From Anaerolineae bacterium (GTDB lineage Bacteria > Chloroflexota > Anaerolineae > CG2-30-64-16): a DNA stretch of 38,757 bases. Where the stretch lies: positions 1 to 38,757 of the forward strand of contig JAPKMS010000343.1 of the NCBI GenBank assembly GCA_026645775.1, in the 5' to 3' direction. Below, one piece after another: positions 7,974-15,850 of this stretch; position 1 is the stretch's first letter, and each line of letters starts with the position of its first letter. Made by a program: the position numbers and the translations under genes. The notes beneath the pieces are model-generated. The model was not told where the DNA came from and did no database searches. It was given only the letters and a program-made list of their open reading frames with translations.

Positions 7974-10900
7974 TTACCCGATGATCACGAACGGCGCCCA
8001 GTTGAACGCTGGCTCACCCTCGTCCCTGAGGGCCCGCTGTGCGGCGGCAAGCGCCGCAACAGGCTGCGCACCGGCCAGCAGCGCCGCATAAAACCGCGCC
8101 ATCAGCCGCCTAGTCGCGGCATCATCGACCTGCCACAAGCTCACCAGCAACGCGCCCGCCCCCGCAAAAAGCAGCGCCTCGCGCAAGCCCAACAGCTCAT
8201 CCCCCGGCTCCAACCGGCTCAACGCGGTCTGGCACGCGGAGAGCGTCACCAGGCGGGCATTTAATCGCAGGCGGAAGAGATCCGGCACGGCCAGGCCACC
8301 GTCAGCCAGCAGGATCTGGCTGGTCAGCGGCCGCGTGCCGTTGAACACCGCATGGGTTGCCAGGTGCACGATGTCGAAGTCGGCCAGCGTGCCCCGATCG
8401 CTCCAGGCCAGTAGTTGATCGAGGCCGGCCGCCCCGTCTAACAGCAGGGTCGCCCGTGGGCCGAACTGCGCAGCCAGATCGTGGGCCTCGATCTCACTAC
8501 AACGCAACGCCGGGGCGCGGTCGCCGAAATCGCCCACCCCGCAGAACAGTGCGCGGCCCACCGCGTCGCGGGAGCGCGCGGCCGCGCGCCGGGCCAGGCC
8601 CTCCCAGACCCGCAGCGTCGGGGCATAGCTCACCGCCGCGTGTCGGAGCAGCGGTCGGCCATCGGGCAAGATCAACGCTTGAAACGGCAGATAGTGCAGC
8701 AGCCCGTGCGGCGCGATCAGCAGCCGGCGATCCGGCGCCAGCTCGGCGTGCAGCTCCGGCGGGATCAACAGTGCGGCGAGGGCGCCAAGGATGCGGCGGC
8801 CGGGCGGATCGGGCTGCGCCATGCCCCGCAAGCGTCCGGCGTAAAGCAACTCGCGGGCTTCGGGTTCGGGGTCAACCGCGTGGCGCAGCTTGGCCAGATC
8901 GAGACGCGAGAGCGAGCGGCGCCAGGCGCGCACAGTGTCGGCTGTGACCCAGAAAATATCCAAACGATCGCGGCGCAGGTAGTAGACCAGAGCCCCCCAG
9001 CGCGGCCCGCACGTCGCCTCGGCCTGCGCCCGAAACTGAGCGAGCGAAAAAGGCCGGCCCGGATCGAGCAGATCGTAACTGGCTGCCGAACGCCGGATCC
9101 GCTCGAACAGGGCGGATTGCTGCTCGGCCAGGCGCGCCAGCCGGCCAGCGGTGTCGCCGGGCGCATGTTGGAGCGCATCGGTGAGGGCGATCAAGCTGCG
9201 GGTGCCACCGGCCTCGGCCGCGGGCCAACGCGCCCGCAAGGTATCCAGCTCGCGGCTCACCGCCCACGTCTGTTCCCACAGCGCGCGCACGGCGGGCGTC
9301 TGACCCAGGAAGGCCGCACTGACCACCTCGCCCTGTTCCAGCAGGGCCGCCAGCACCTGTCCCTTGCTTGCCTCGGCCACCCGCAGCCCCGCAGCCGCCT
9401 CCCCGACCGCCAGCCAGCCATCCAACGCGTCCTCATAGATGGGACGCCGGGCCTCGAAAAAGCTTCCGGCGTGCTGCTCGGTGACGATGCCCCGGCGCGC
9501 GGTCGTGACGTGCGCCACGGCCCGATCCCAATGCTCGGCCGCGGCGCGTGGCTGGTTTTGCGCCTGCGCCACGCGGCCCAGCAGATGCTCGGCCCGGGCG
9601 GCCATGTCGGGAAAACCGGGGACAAAGGCGGGCAGTGCAGCCTCGAGCTGCTCCCCGGCGGCGGCGAGATCGCCGGCGGCCAGGCAGGCCTCGCCCAGCC
9701 CCAACCGGCACAGCGCGGCATCGGTCCCCTGGCCGCTGGCCAGGAAATAGGCCAGGGCAGCGCCGTAGGAACGCAGGGCAGCCCTGGGCCGGCCGGATGC
9801 AGCCGCGATCTCGCCGGCGGTGAGATCGCAAAACGCCAGCGAGCCGGCGCGGCCGTTCGCCCTGAAGTAACGCCGCGCCTGGCCCAACAGCCGCCGGGCC
9901 GCCGGCTCCTGGCCCATCAAGTGCAGAACTCCCGCCTGCTGCGCCACCGCCACGTGTGCGTCGAACTCGCCGCGGGTGCGCCGGTAGACGCGCCGCGCCC
10001 GGCGGTAGCACGTCACGGCCTCGGCATACCGCCCCAGCCGGCCGTTCAGCATCGCCATGCTGTGCAGGGTGGTCGCCTCCAGAAAGGTCAAACCCGCCGC
10101 ACGGCCGCCGGCCAGGACGCGCTCATAGATCGCCAGCGCAGCATGGTAGTAGCCGCGGTCTTCCTGGATGATGGCCTGGTTCTTCAACGCCGTCAATTGC
10201 TCGTGAGGCAAATGGGCGCTCTCGAAACAGGCCAGCGCCCGTTCGTAGGCTGCCAGCGCCGCGTCGTAGCGGTTCCAGGCCTGGTTGATCAGCCCCAGCG
10301 CGTGGTGGCAGCGCCCGATCGCGGCCGTGTGGCCGAGCGCCGTGAAAGCGGCCAGGGCAGCCTCCGCGGCTGCCTGCGCCGCCTCGTAGCGGCCCGTCCG
10401 CCAGTAAAGCGAGGCCAGCCCGCGACGGCAGACCGCGACATAGTAATCGCACCCCTCATCGGCATAGACCTGCGTAGCCGCCCCCATGTGCGCCTCGGCG
10501 CCCGCGAAGTCGCCCTGCTGCGCCATCAACAGGCCTTGCATCAGCCGGACGTGCGCGCCATCCAGCCGCCAGCCTTGTGCATCGCAGCGCGCCACCAACT
10601 CGCGGTAGGCGGCCGCGGCATCGGGATAGCGAGTCTGGCTGAACCAGGTATCGGCGCGTTGAATCTCGACCCGGCAGGCCAGCCAGGCGTCGACTGGGGA
10701 AAGTCCGGCTGCCGCATCGACCAGGCGGGTCGCATCCGCAAAACGCGTCTGCTCGGCATGGCAGCGTGCCAGCTCCAAGAGCGCCTCCACCTGACCGGAC
10801 CGGTCGCCTGCAGCGGCACATGCGACCTGCGCCTGGGCCAGCAGCGTTAGCGCCTCAGCATGTCGCCCGCGCGCCAGCGCCGCAGAGCCTTCGACCAGGT

Positions 10901-11306
10901 CGCACCGTGCCGCGCCGAGGGCAGCGTTCGGCCCAGCGCCCGACGCAGCCAGGAGGGCGCGGGCGTGCACGGCGGCCTCAACGGCTTCAGCACCCGCCCG
11001 GCGCGCCGCGTGAAGCTGCGCCAGACACAGCCAAAGATCGGCCAGCCAGGGGGCATCCTGATCGGAAGCCGAGTCATGAAGAAGAGGGGCTGCCAACAAG
11101 GCCTGGGCGCAGCGCACCGCGCGGGACGAAAACCGCCGGCCGGCCGCGCTCAACTCAGCCGCGGCCGCGCGCGCCAGGGCAGGTGTCAGGGGTGCGCCAT
11201 CGCCAAGGGTGCACAGGGCGGGGGCAGAGGCAGCGCCGAGCGCATCCGCGAGCGCACGGCAGGTCGCAGCAGGTGTTTCACCGACCGACGCAGCGCCGGG
11301 GATCAT
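7974..11306 (-). CDS. TPR-CHAT caspase-like protease
   Basis: Large (1110 residues) soluble protein. A long array of tetratricopeptide repeats fills roughly residues 60-660, ending in a C-terminal CHAT domain (about 790-1110), a caspase-HetF-type cysteine peptidase fold. The catalytic dyad is visible as H985 in HLATHAVFNG and C1025 in LSACQTAL, followed by the family blocks GDELLGLREALLFAGA and LLVSLWQVDD. TPR regions in this family usually sense or bind a partner. The start overlaps the stop of the anti-sigma gene by 4 nt (ATGA), so it is the third gene of a sigma/anti-sigma/protease operon. A role in cutting the anti-sigma factor is my inference. No signal peptide or membrane segment is seen. 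Confidence 0.9.
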   Translation of the reverse strand: MIPGAASVGETPAATCRALADALGAASAPALCTLGDGAPLTPALARAAAAELSAAGRRFSSRAVRCAQALLAAPLLHDSASDQDAPWLADLWLCLAQLHAARRAGAEAVEAAVHARALLAASGAGPNAALGAARCDLVEGSAALARGRHAEALTLLAQAQVACAAAGDRSGQVEALLELARCHAEQTRFADATRLVDAAAGLSPVDAWLACRVEIQRADTWFSQTRYPDAAAAYRELVARCDAQGWRLDGAHVRLMQGLLMAQQGDFAGAEAHMGAATQVYADEGCDYYVAVCRRGLASLYWRTGRYEAAQAAAEAALAAFTALGHTAAIGRCHHALGLINQAWNRYDAALAAYERALACFESAHLPHEQLTALKNQAIIQEDRGYYHAALAIYERVLAGGRAAGLTFLEATTLHSMAMLNGRLGRYAEAVTCYRRARRVYRRTRGEFDAHVAVAQQAGVLHLMGQEPAARRLLGQARRYFRANGRAGSLAFCDLTAGEIAAASGRPRAALRSYGAALAYFLASGQGTDAALCRLGLGEACLAAGDLAAAGEQLEAALPAFVPGFPDMAARAEHLLGRVAQAQNQPRAAAEHWDRAVAHVTTARRGIVTEQHAGSFFEARRPIYEDALDGWLAVGEAAAGLRVAEASKGQVLAALLEQGEVVSAAFLGQTPAVRALWEQTWAVSRELDTLRARWPAAEAGGTRSLIALTDALQHAPGDTAGRLARLAEQQSALFERIRRSAASYDLLDPGRPFSLAQFRAQAEATCGPRWGALVYYLRRDRLDIFWVTADTVRAWRRSLSRLDLAKLRHAVDPEPEARELLYAGRLRGMAQPDPPGRRILGALAALLIPPELHAELAPDRRLLIAPHGLLHYLPFQALILPDGRPLLRHAAVSYAPTLRVWEGLARRAAARSRDAVGRALFCGVGDFGDRAPALRCSEIEAHDLAAQFGPRATLLLDGAAGLDQLLAWSDRGTLADFDIVHLATHAVFNGTRPLTSQILLADGGLAVPDLFRLRLNARLVTLSACQTALSRLEPGDELLGLREALLFAGAGALLVSLWQVDDAATRRLMARFYAALLAGAQPVAALAAAQRALRDEGEPAFNWAPFVIIG

Positions 11307-12031
11307 GCCAGCAACCGCAGAGCGAACCCTTCCGCCGGCGCCTCTGCGGCCTCCAGCACCGCCAGCGGCACGGCGGGGAAGGAGCCGTTGCCGTCCGGGG
11401 TCAACATGGCCTCGAACTCCTCGCCGCCCCAGACCAGCACTGCCGCCTGCGGCATCGGCTCCGCAGCCGCCACCACGGTCAGCAGGCAGTGCGCGGGGTC
11501 ATCGGGGCTGCGGCGGGCATAGAGCTGCACCATCACCTCACCGGTGGGGGTGTCGCCCATGTACGAAAGAAGCAAGCTGTCGCCGCGGACAGGGCCGCTC
11601 TCGGCAAGACGCGTGCCCGGCACCCCGGCGGCCGGGCGCAGGCTTTGGCGCAGGTACGTCGGCGCAAAAACAAACGTGAGCGCCGGCCGCGCTGAAGACT
11701 GGGCAGAGCCAAACTGCATCTGCCAGGATGCCTGGGGCGCCGGTGCGCTGTTCGTGCGCCGCGGCGGCAGCGCGGCCAGCTGCCCCTGGGCGTCCAGCGT
11801 GAGCAGCTTCAACAGGTCATCGTGCTCGGCCCGACAGATCACGCAGCCCTGGAGATGCCGCCACAAGTCGGGGTGGCGGACATGCACATCGCGGCCGTCC
11901 AGCTCATCACTGACGTAAAGATCGAGTTTTTCCTGCACCATCGCACACTCATGCGCAATCGGCGGTTCATGGGCCGCCAGATCCGAAAGCAAGGCGCGCA
12001 ACCCGGCCATAATACGATCCTGCTCGGTCAT
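11303..12031 (-). CDS. Soluble zinc-binding anti-sigma factor
   Basis: Probable inhibitor of the ECF sigma factor encoded just upstream. The N-terminal 80 residues carry the ZAS (zf-HC2) arrangement: C29, then H59-x3-C63-x2-C66 in RHLQGCVICR. Residues 90-242 form a separate region that looks beta-rich, with no recognised domain and no membrane helix, unlike many anti-sigma factors. Its ATG overlaps the sigma stop by 4 nt and its stop overlaps the CHAT start by 4 nt, so the three genes are translationally coupled. The unassigned C-terminal region is a candidate sensory part or protease target (inference). Confidence 0.8.
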   Translation of the reverse strand: MTEQDRIMAGLRALLSDLAAHEPPIAHECAMVQEKLDLYVSDELDGRDVHVRHPDLWRHLQGCVICRAEHDDLLKLLTLDAQGQLAALPPRRTNSAPAPQASWQMQFGSAQSSARPALTFVFAPTYLRQSLRPAAGVPGTRLAESGPVRGDSLLLSYMGDTPTGEVMVQLYARRSPDDPAHCLLTVVAAAEPMPQAAVLVWGGEEFEAMLTPDGNGSFPAVPLAVLEAAEAPAEGFALRLLA

Positions 12032-12993
12032 CGGGGGAGTCCTTCCTGGGCAGTCTGTAGATCCAACGCGGGACGAGAGCGGCGCCTCTCAGCTTGCAAG
12101 GAAGAAAGGGCGCTGGTCAGGCCCAATCTTTCATCTGCCAGCGCGAACTTGCGCAGCTTCTCGATGGCGCGGAAACGCAACACGTAAACATTGCCGACCG
12201 ACACGCCGAGTGTGGCCGCGATCTCATCCGCCGGCACCCCTTCCAAGTACCACAGATGCACGATGCGACGCTGGCGTTCATCCAGGAGTTCGAGGGTCTG
12301 GAGGAGCGCCTCCCGGTTCGCAGACTGCTCCAGCCAGGCCAGCAAGGAGTCATCGACCAGGAGCTCGCCCACGGTGGGCGAGTCGGGCGTGCGGAAGGCG
12401 GCGCGATCGAGGGAGCCGACCAGATGGCGCTCCAACGTGGCGCGGCGGCGGCTCGCCTCGCGCAGCCGATTCAGCAGCGCGCGCGCCGCCCAACGCTCGA
12501 ACGGCACATCAAATGGGTAAGGATGCCCCTGCAGCCACTGCCAGAGGTCGGCGCAGGTAACGCCGGTCACTTCGCGGGCCTCCCAAGCGGCCCAATCCTC
12601 GCGCCCCACCGGCCCCAGCCAGTTATAGCTCAACCGCTCCATCCAATCGATCATCGCCGCCCAGGTGGCTGAATCGCCACGCTGTAAACGCTGCAGCAGG
12701 TCTGATTCGGCCAATAACTCCTGCAGAACCTGGCCCGCATAGCTCAACAGTGTGGCCTGTTCTCCAAGCCCATCGCCCTGATATTGCCGTGCGCTCGTGA
12801 ACCGACCGGTCGCCAGGTTGTGCGCCAGGATCGCTGCCGCGCGGTCAAGCCAGGGGGCGGGATCTTGGGCCGCGGTCAAATCGGGACGCGCGGCGGCCAG
12901 CCGGGCCCAGGCAACAGCGAGCAGCCCGCACAGAAATCTTGCAGGCGGGGACGCCGGGGAGGCGCTCTGAGCCAATTCGGGTTGGGGTTCCAT
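12028..12993 (-). CDS. ECF-type RNA polymerase sigma factor with long N-terminal region
   Basis: Alternative sigma factor of 321 residues. Sigma region 2 lies at about 98-185 (EARE...DVPFERWAARALLNRLREASRR). Region 4 lies at about 228-285 with a clear helix-turn-helix (ADEIAATLGVSVGNVYVLR). The first 95 residues are an extension not found in minimal ECF factors; they are mostly helical in appearance and hold a mildly hydrophobic stretch but no obvious transmembrane helix. It heads the operon with the anti-sigma and CHAT genes and is divergent from the pheA operon. A -10-like TAGAAT lies so close to the ATG that the mRNA may be leaderless. Confidence 0.87.
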   Translation of the reverse strand: MEPQPELAQSASPASPPARFLCGLLAVAWARLAAARPDLTAAQDPAPWLDRAAAILAHNLATGRFTSARQYQGDGLGEQATLLSYAGQVLQELLAESDLLQRLQRGDSATWAAMIDWMERLSYNWLGPVGREDWAAWEAREVTGVTCADLWQWLQGHPYPFDVPFERWAARALLNRLREASRRRATLERHLVGSLDRAAFRTPDSPTVGELLVDDSLLAWLEQSANREALLQTLELLDERQRRIVHLWYLEGVPADEIAATLGVSVGNVYVLRFRAIEKLRKFALADERLGLTSALSSLQAERRRSRPALDLQTAQEGLPR

Positions 12994-13002
12994 AGGTGAC
13001 TG

Positions 13003-13008
13003 ATTCTA
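13003..13008 (-). promoter_or_regulatory. Possible promoter of the sigma operon
   Basis: On the minus strand TAGAAT (13008-13003) follows TGC, an extended -10 element, only 9 nt before the sigma start codon. No strong -35 is seen. The transcript would have almost no 5' leader. An imperfectly placed hairpin (AATCCGCCC 13031-13039 with GGGCGGATT 13053-13061) lies just upstream, between the two divergent operons, and could be an operator. Confidence 0.4.
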
Positions 13009-13088
13009 GCACGAACGCGCCGACTGATAAAATCCGCCCCTGCGCATTTTCCGGGCGGATTCGGACGGGTCACAGCGGAGGGGGACAT

Positions 13089-13117
13089 TTGACAAGCCTT
13101 GCGGGCCATGCTATCAT
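13089..13117 (+). promoter_or_regulatory. Strong promoter of aromatic operon 1
   Basis: A consensus TTGACA (13089-13094), a 17-nt spacer ending in TGC, and TATCAT (13112-13117). It lies about 50 nt before the leader peptide and 240 nt before pheA. Confidence 0.85.
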
Positions 13118-13166
13118 CCCGCCCGTCTTACAGGGAAATCGCACGATCACCCGGACAAAACACACC

Positions 13167-13268
13167 ATGCAGCACACCGCTTTTCGCTTCTATTATACCT
13201 TTTACTTTCCGAGACCGGAGAGGGGATGTCCCGCGCCGGCTGGGAAGAGGGTGATGCAGAAGCGCTAA
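13167..13268 (+). CDS. Phe/Tyr-rich leader peptide of the attenuator
   Basis: A 33-codon ORF between the strong promoter and a transcription terminator. Codons 6-14 (13182-13208) read FRFYYTFYF, with four Phe and three Tyr codons in nine. This is the hallmark of attenuation leaders such as PheL, but sensing both aromatic amino acids. There is no good Shine-Dalgarno before the ATG. Just after the aromatic run the RNA can form short alternative stems, for example GGCTGG near 13238 with CCAGCC near 13280. I could not resolve a single antiterminator by hand. Confidence 0.8.
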   Translation: MQHTAFRFYYTFYFPRPERGCPAPAGKRVMQKR

Positions 13269-13296
13269 AGCCCAATCCAGCCTAGATCGACCAGAC

Positions 13297-13330
13297 GAGC
13301 GTGGAGGCATCAGCCCCACGCTCTTTTTTT
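13297..13330 (+). terminator. Attenuator terminator upstream of pheA
   Basis: GAGCGTGG (13297-13304) pairs with CCACGCTC (13316-13323). Inside, past a bulged A, GGC/GCC pairs around an ATCA loop. Seven T residues (13324-13330) follow. It is a textbook intrinsic terminator, 28 nt after the leader stop and 28 nt before the pheA start, and so positioned for attenuation. Confidence 0.9.
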
Positions 13331-13357
13331 CATCTGGAATCATAACAGGAGGCCTTT

Positions 13358-14614
13358 ATGCCCTGCCGAGGTGTCCGCGGCGCCACCACCGCAACTGAGA
13401 ACAGCGTCGAAGCGATCCTGGCAGCCACCCGTGAGCTGCTCCAAGCCCTGGTGGCTGCCAACGGTCTTCAGGTCGAGGACCTGGCCAGCGCCATTTTCAC
13501 CGTCACGCCAGATCTGGATGCGGCCTACCCGGCCCGGGCCGCGCGAGAATTGGGTTGGAACCACGTGCCCCTGCTCGGCAGCCTGGAAATCGCCTCACCC
13601 GAAGGGTTGCCCCGCACCATCCGCATCCTCATCCACTGGAACACCGAACGCCCTCCCTACGCCATCCGCCACATCTATCTGCACGACGCCATCAAGCTCC
13701 GCCCCGATCTGGGGAACGAATTCACTCCGCCCGAACCCGCGGCCGAAACCGCCTCAGACGGCGCGCCGAAGATGAACGGGGCATCGAGCCTGGGCGGCCT
13801 GGCCGTCGTGGCCTACCAGGGCGAGCCCGGCGCCAACTCACAGGAGGCCATCTACCAGCATCTGGGCACGCAGGTCACCACCCTGGCGTGCCGCAGCTTC
13901 GATGACGTTTTCGCTGCGGTGGAAGAGGATAAAGCCACCCTGGGGCTGTTGCCGGTGGAAAACTCAACGGCCGGCTCCATCAACTCAGCCTACGATCTGC
14001 TGCTGGATCACGACCTGCGCGTGGTGGGCGAAGTGAAGTTCCGCGTGCGGCATTGCCTCCTGGCCGTGCCCGGCATCCACGCCGAAGAGATCGTGCGCGT
14101 GAAGTCGCATCCGCAGGCGTTGGCCCAGTGCGACCGTTACCTGCGCACGCGCGGCTGGGAACCGGTGCCGGCTTACGATACCGCCGGGGCCGCCCGCCAA
14201 CTGGCCGAGCACCCCGAACCCGGCACCGCCGTCATCGCCAGCGCCCTGGCCGGGCAAACCTACGGCCTGGAGACGTTGGACGCCGGCATCGAGGACTCGA
14301 TCGATAATACCACTCGTTTTTTCCTGCTGGGCCGCGAAGAACCCGCGCCGGCCAAGCGCAACAAAACCTCCATCGTTTTCGCCACGCTGCACACCCCCGG
14401 TGCGCTCTACAGCGTCCTGGGCGAGCTTGCCAGCCGCGGCATCAACCTCACCAAGATCGAAAGCCGGCCGCGGCGCAACCGGCCGTGGCACTACGTTTTC
14501 TACGTCGATCTCGAGGGCCACTGGCAGGATTCCGGCGTAAACCGGGCCTTGATGGGCCTGTTGACCCGCACGGCGTTCTTGAAGCTGCTCGGGAGCTATC
14601 CGGCCGCGGAGTGA
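13358..14614 (+). CDS. pheA: AroH-type chorismate mutase / prephenate dehydratase fusion with ACT domain
   Basis: Converts chorismate to prephenate and then phenylpyruvate, the Phe branch. Residues 1-118 match the AroH (Bacillus type) chorismate mutase: RGVRGATT with Arg7, E77, R89 and Y107 align with that enzyme's active-site residues. After a linker (120-147), residues 148-326 are prephenate dehydratase with the catalytic TRF at 319-321 ([10 protein letters not shown]). Residues 335-418 are an ACT domain with the Phe-binding motifs GALY (348-351) and ESRP (368-371), so feedback inhibition by Phe is expected. The common PheA fusion uses an all-helical AroQ mutase; here the mutase is the unrelated AroH fold, an unusual fusion. 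AGGAGG (13347-13352) fixes the start. Confidence 0.92.
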   Translation: MPCRGVRGATTATENSVEAILAATRELLQALVAANGLQVEDLASAIFTVTPDLDAAYPARAARELGWNHVPLLGSLEIASPEGLPRTIRILIHWNTERPPYAIRHIYLHDAIKLRPDLGNEFTPPEPAAETASDGAPKMNGASSLGGLAVVAYQGEPGANSQEAIYQHLGTQVTTLACRSFDDVFAAVEEDKATLGLLPVENSTAGSINSAYDLLLDHDLRVVGEVKFRVRHCLLAVPGIHAEEIVRVKSHPQALAQCDRYLRTRGWEPVPAYDTAGAARQLAEHPEPGTAVIASALAGQTYGLETLDAGIEDSIDNTTRFFLLGREEPAPAKRNKTSIVFATLHTPGALYSVLGELASRGINLTKIESRPRRNRPWHYVFYVDLEGHWQDSGVNRALMGLLTRTAFLKLLGSYPAAE

Positions 14615-14623
14615 GAGGGGAAC

Positions 14624-14677
14624 GGTAGATTGGTAAATTGGTAACTGGTAACCTGGTAAACGGGTAGATTGGTAATA
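14624..14677. repeat. Degenerate GGTAA tandem repeat between pheA and aroF
   Basis: The spacer consists of about eight loose copies of a GGTAAattG-like unit of 6-9 nt. The aroF ribosome site GGAGGGG follows directly. It is one of several low-complexity spacers in this cluster. Confidence 0.7.
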
Positions 14678-14688
14678 CGGAGGGGCTT

Positions 14689-15702
14689 ATGATCATCGTT
14701 ATGAAACATCGCGCTTCGGCGGCCGACATCGATGCCGTGGTGAAGCAGGTCGAGACATCCGGGTACAAGGCGCACCTTTCGCAGGGCACCGAGCGCACGA
14801 TCATCGGCGTGGTGGGGGACGACCGGCCGGTGCAGAGCCACAATCTCGAGATGCTGTCGGGCGTCGAGCAGGTGGTGCGCATCCTGCAGCCGTTCAAGCT
14901 CGCCAGTCGCGACTTCCACCCGGAAGACACCGTGATCAGCGTGCGCGGCGTCCCGGTGGGCGGACCGCGGCTCACGATCATCGCCGGCCCCTGCTCGGTG
15001 GAAAGCCGCAGCCAGCTTCTTGAAACCGCCCTGGCGGTCAAAGAGGCCGGCGCCGACATGTTGCGCGGCGGCGCGTACAAGCCGCGCACGTCGCCGTATG
15101 CCTTCCAGGGGATGGGGGAAGAGGGACTGGAGCTGCTGGCCGAAGCACGCGAGGCCACCGGCCTGCCCATCGTCACAGAGGTCATGGCGCCGGAAACCGT
15201 CTCGGTGATCGGCAAGTACGCCGATATATACCAGATCGGCGCGCGCAACATGCAGAATTTCCCGCTGCTCACCGCGGTCGGCAAGACGCGCATCCCGGTC
15301 TTCCTGAAACGGAGCATGATGGGTACGGTGCAGGAGCTGCTGATGGCCGCCGAATACATCCTGGCCGGCGGCAACCGCCAGGTGATGGTGTGCGAGCGCG
15401 GCATCCGCACCTTCGAGACGGCCACCCGCAACACGCTGGACATCAACGCGATCCCGCTGCTGAAGAAGTGGACGCACCTGCCCGTCTTCGCCGATCCCAG
15501 CCACGCCACCGGCAAGTGGGACCTGATCGCGCCCACGGCCAAGGCCTGCATCGCGGCCGGGGCAGACGGCCTCATCATCGAGGTACACCCGCATCCGGCT
15601 GAAGCCATGTCCGACGGCGCGCAATCGCTCAAGCCGGAACGCTTCGCGCAGTTGGTGCGGGAGCTCCGCGTTCTCGCACCGGCAGTGGGACGGATGATGT
15701 AA
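14689..15702 (+). CDS. aroF: 3-deoxy-7-phosphoheptulonate (DAHP) synthase, type I-beta
   Basis: Condenses phosphoenolpyruvate and erythrose 4-phosphate, the first committed step of the shikimate pathway. Residues 1-70 form the ferredoxin-like regulatory domain ([17 protein letters not shown]) seen in Thermotoga-type enzymes, where it mediates feedback by Tyr or Phe. The TIM barrel follows, with [27 protein letters not shown] and DPSHATGKW blocks containing the metal and PEP residues. The length of 337 fits. GGAGGGG (14679-14685) precedes the ATG. It is the second structural gene of the attenuated operon. Confidence 0.95.
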   Translation: MIIVMKHRASAADIDAVVKQVETSGYKAHLSQGTERTIIGVVGDDRPVQSHNLEMLSGVEQVVRILQPFKLASRDFHPEDTVISVRGVPVGGPRLTIIAGPCSVESRSQLLETALAVKEAGADMLRGGAYKPRTSPYAFQGMGEEGLELLAEAREATGLPIVTEVMAPETVSVIGKYADIYQIGARNMQNFPLLTAVGKTRIPVFLKRSMMGTVQELLMAAEYILAGGNRQVMVCERGIRTFETATRNTLDINAIPLLKKWTHLPVFADPSHATGKWDLIAPTAKACIAAGADGLIIEVHPHPAEAMSDGAQSLKPERFAQLVRELRVLAPAVGRMM

Positions 15703-15708
15703 TGGTTA

Positions 15709-15850
15709 CAGGTGCAAGGTTCAAGGTGCAAGGTCGAAGGTTCAAGGTTGGAAATGAGCCGATCTGCGAGAGGAGCTTGGTATGGCAATTGAGGTGGCGA
15801 TGGATCGCCAGGTAACCTTCAACCTTCAACCGTCTCAACCTTCAACCCTC
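15709..15850. repeat. Inverted GGTTCAAGG / CCTTCAACC arrays around the tyrA start
   Basis: Tandem GGTTCAAGGT-like units (15709-15750) lie before tyrA, and reverse-complement units (CAACCTTCAACC at 15820-15831 and again to 15847) lie inside its first codons. GGTTCAAGGTTG (15739-15750) and CAACCTTCAACC match at 11 of 12 pairs, so the ribosome site and start codon of tyrA would sit in the loop of a hairpin. Confidence 0.65.

Noticed and set aside
332-10850. Long opposite-strand ORFs in GC-rich genes, for example 332-1528 minus, 5604-6968 minus and 8481-10850 plus
   Set aside because: They mirror strong genes (glnA, kinase, CHAT), have no family motifs or ribosome sites, and are the expected effect of high GC at third codon positions.
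7974-12993. Type III-E CRISPR (Craspase) locus suggested by TPR-CHAT plus sigma factor
   Set aside because: No Cas7-11, Csx30/Csx31, Cas1/2 or repeat-spacer array is present in the window; only the regulatory logic is similar.
13031-13061. AATCCGCCC / GGGCGGATT hairpin as a terminator
   Set aside because: It has a T run only in the minus direction, where no transcribed gene lies upstream; an operator or chance palindrome is as likely.
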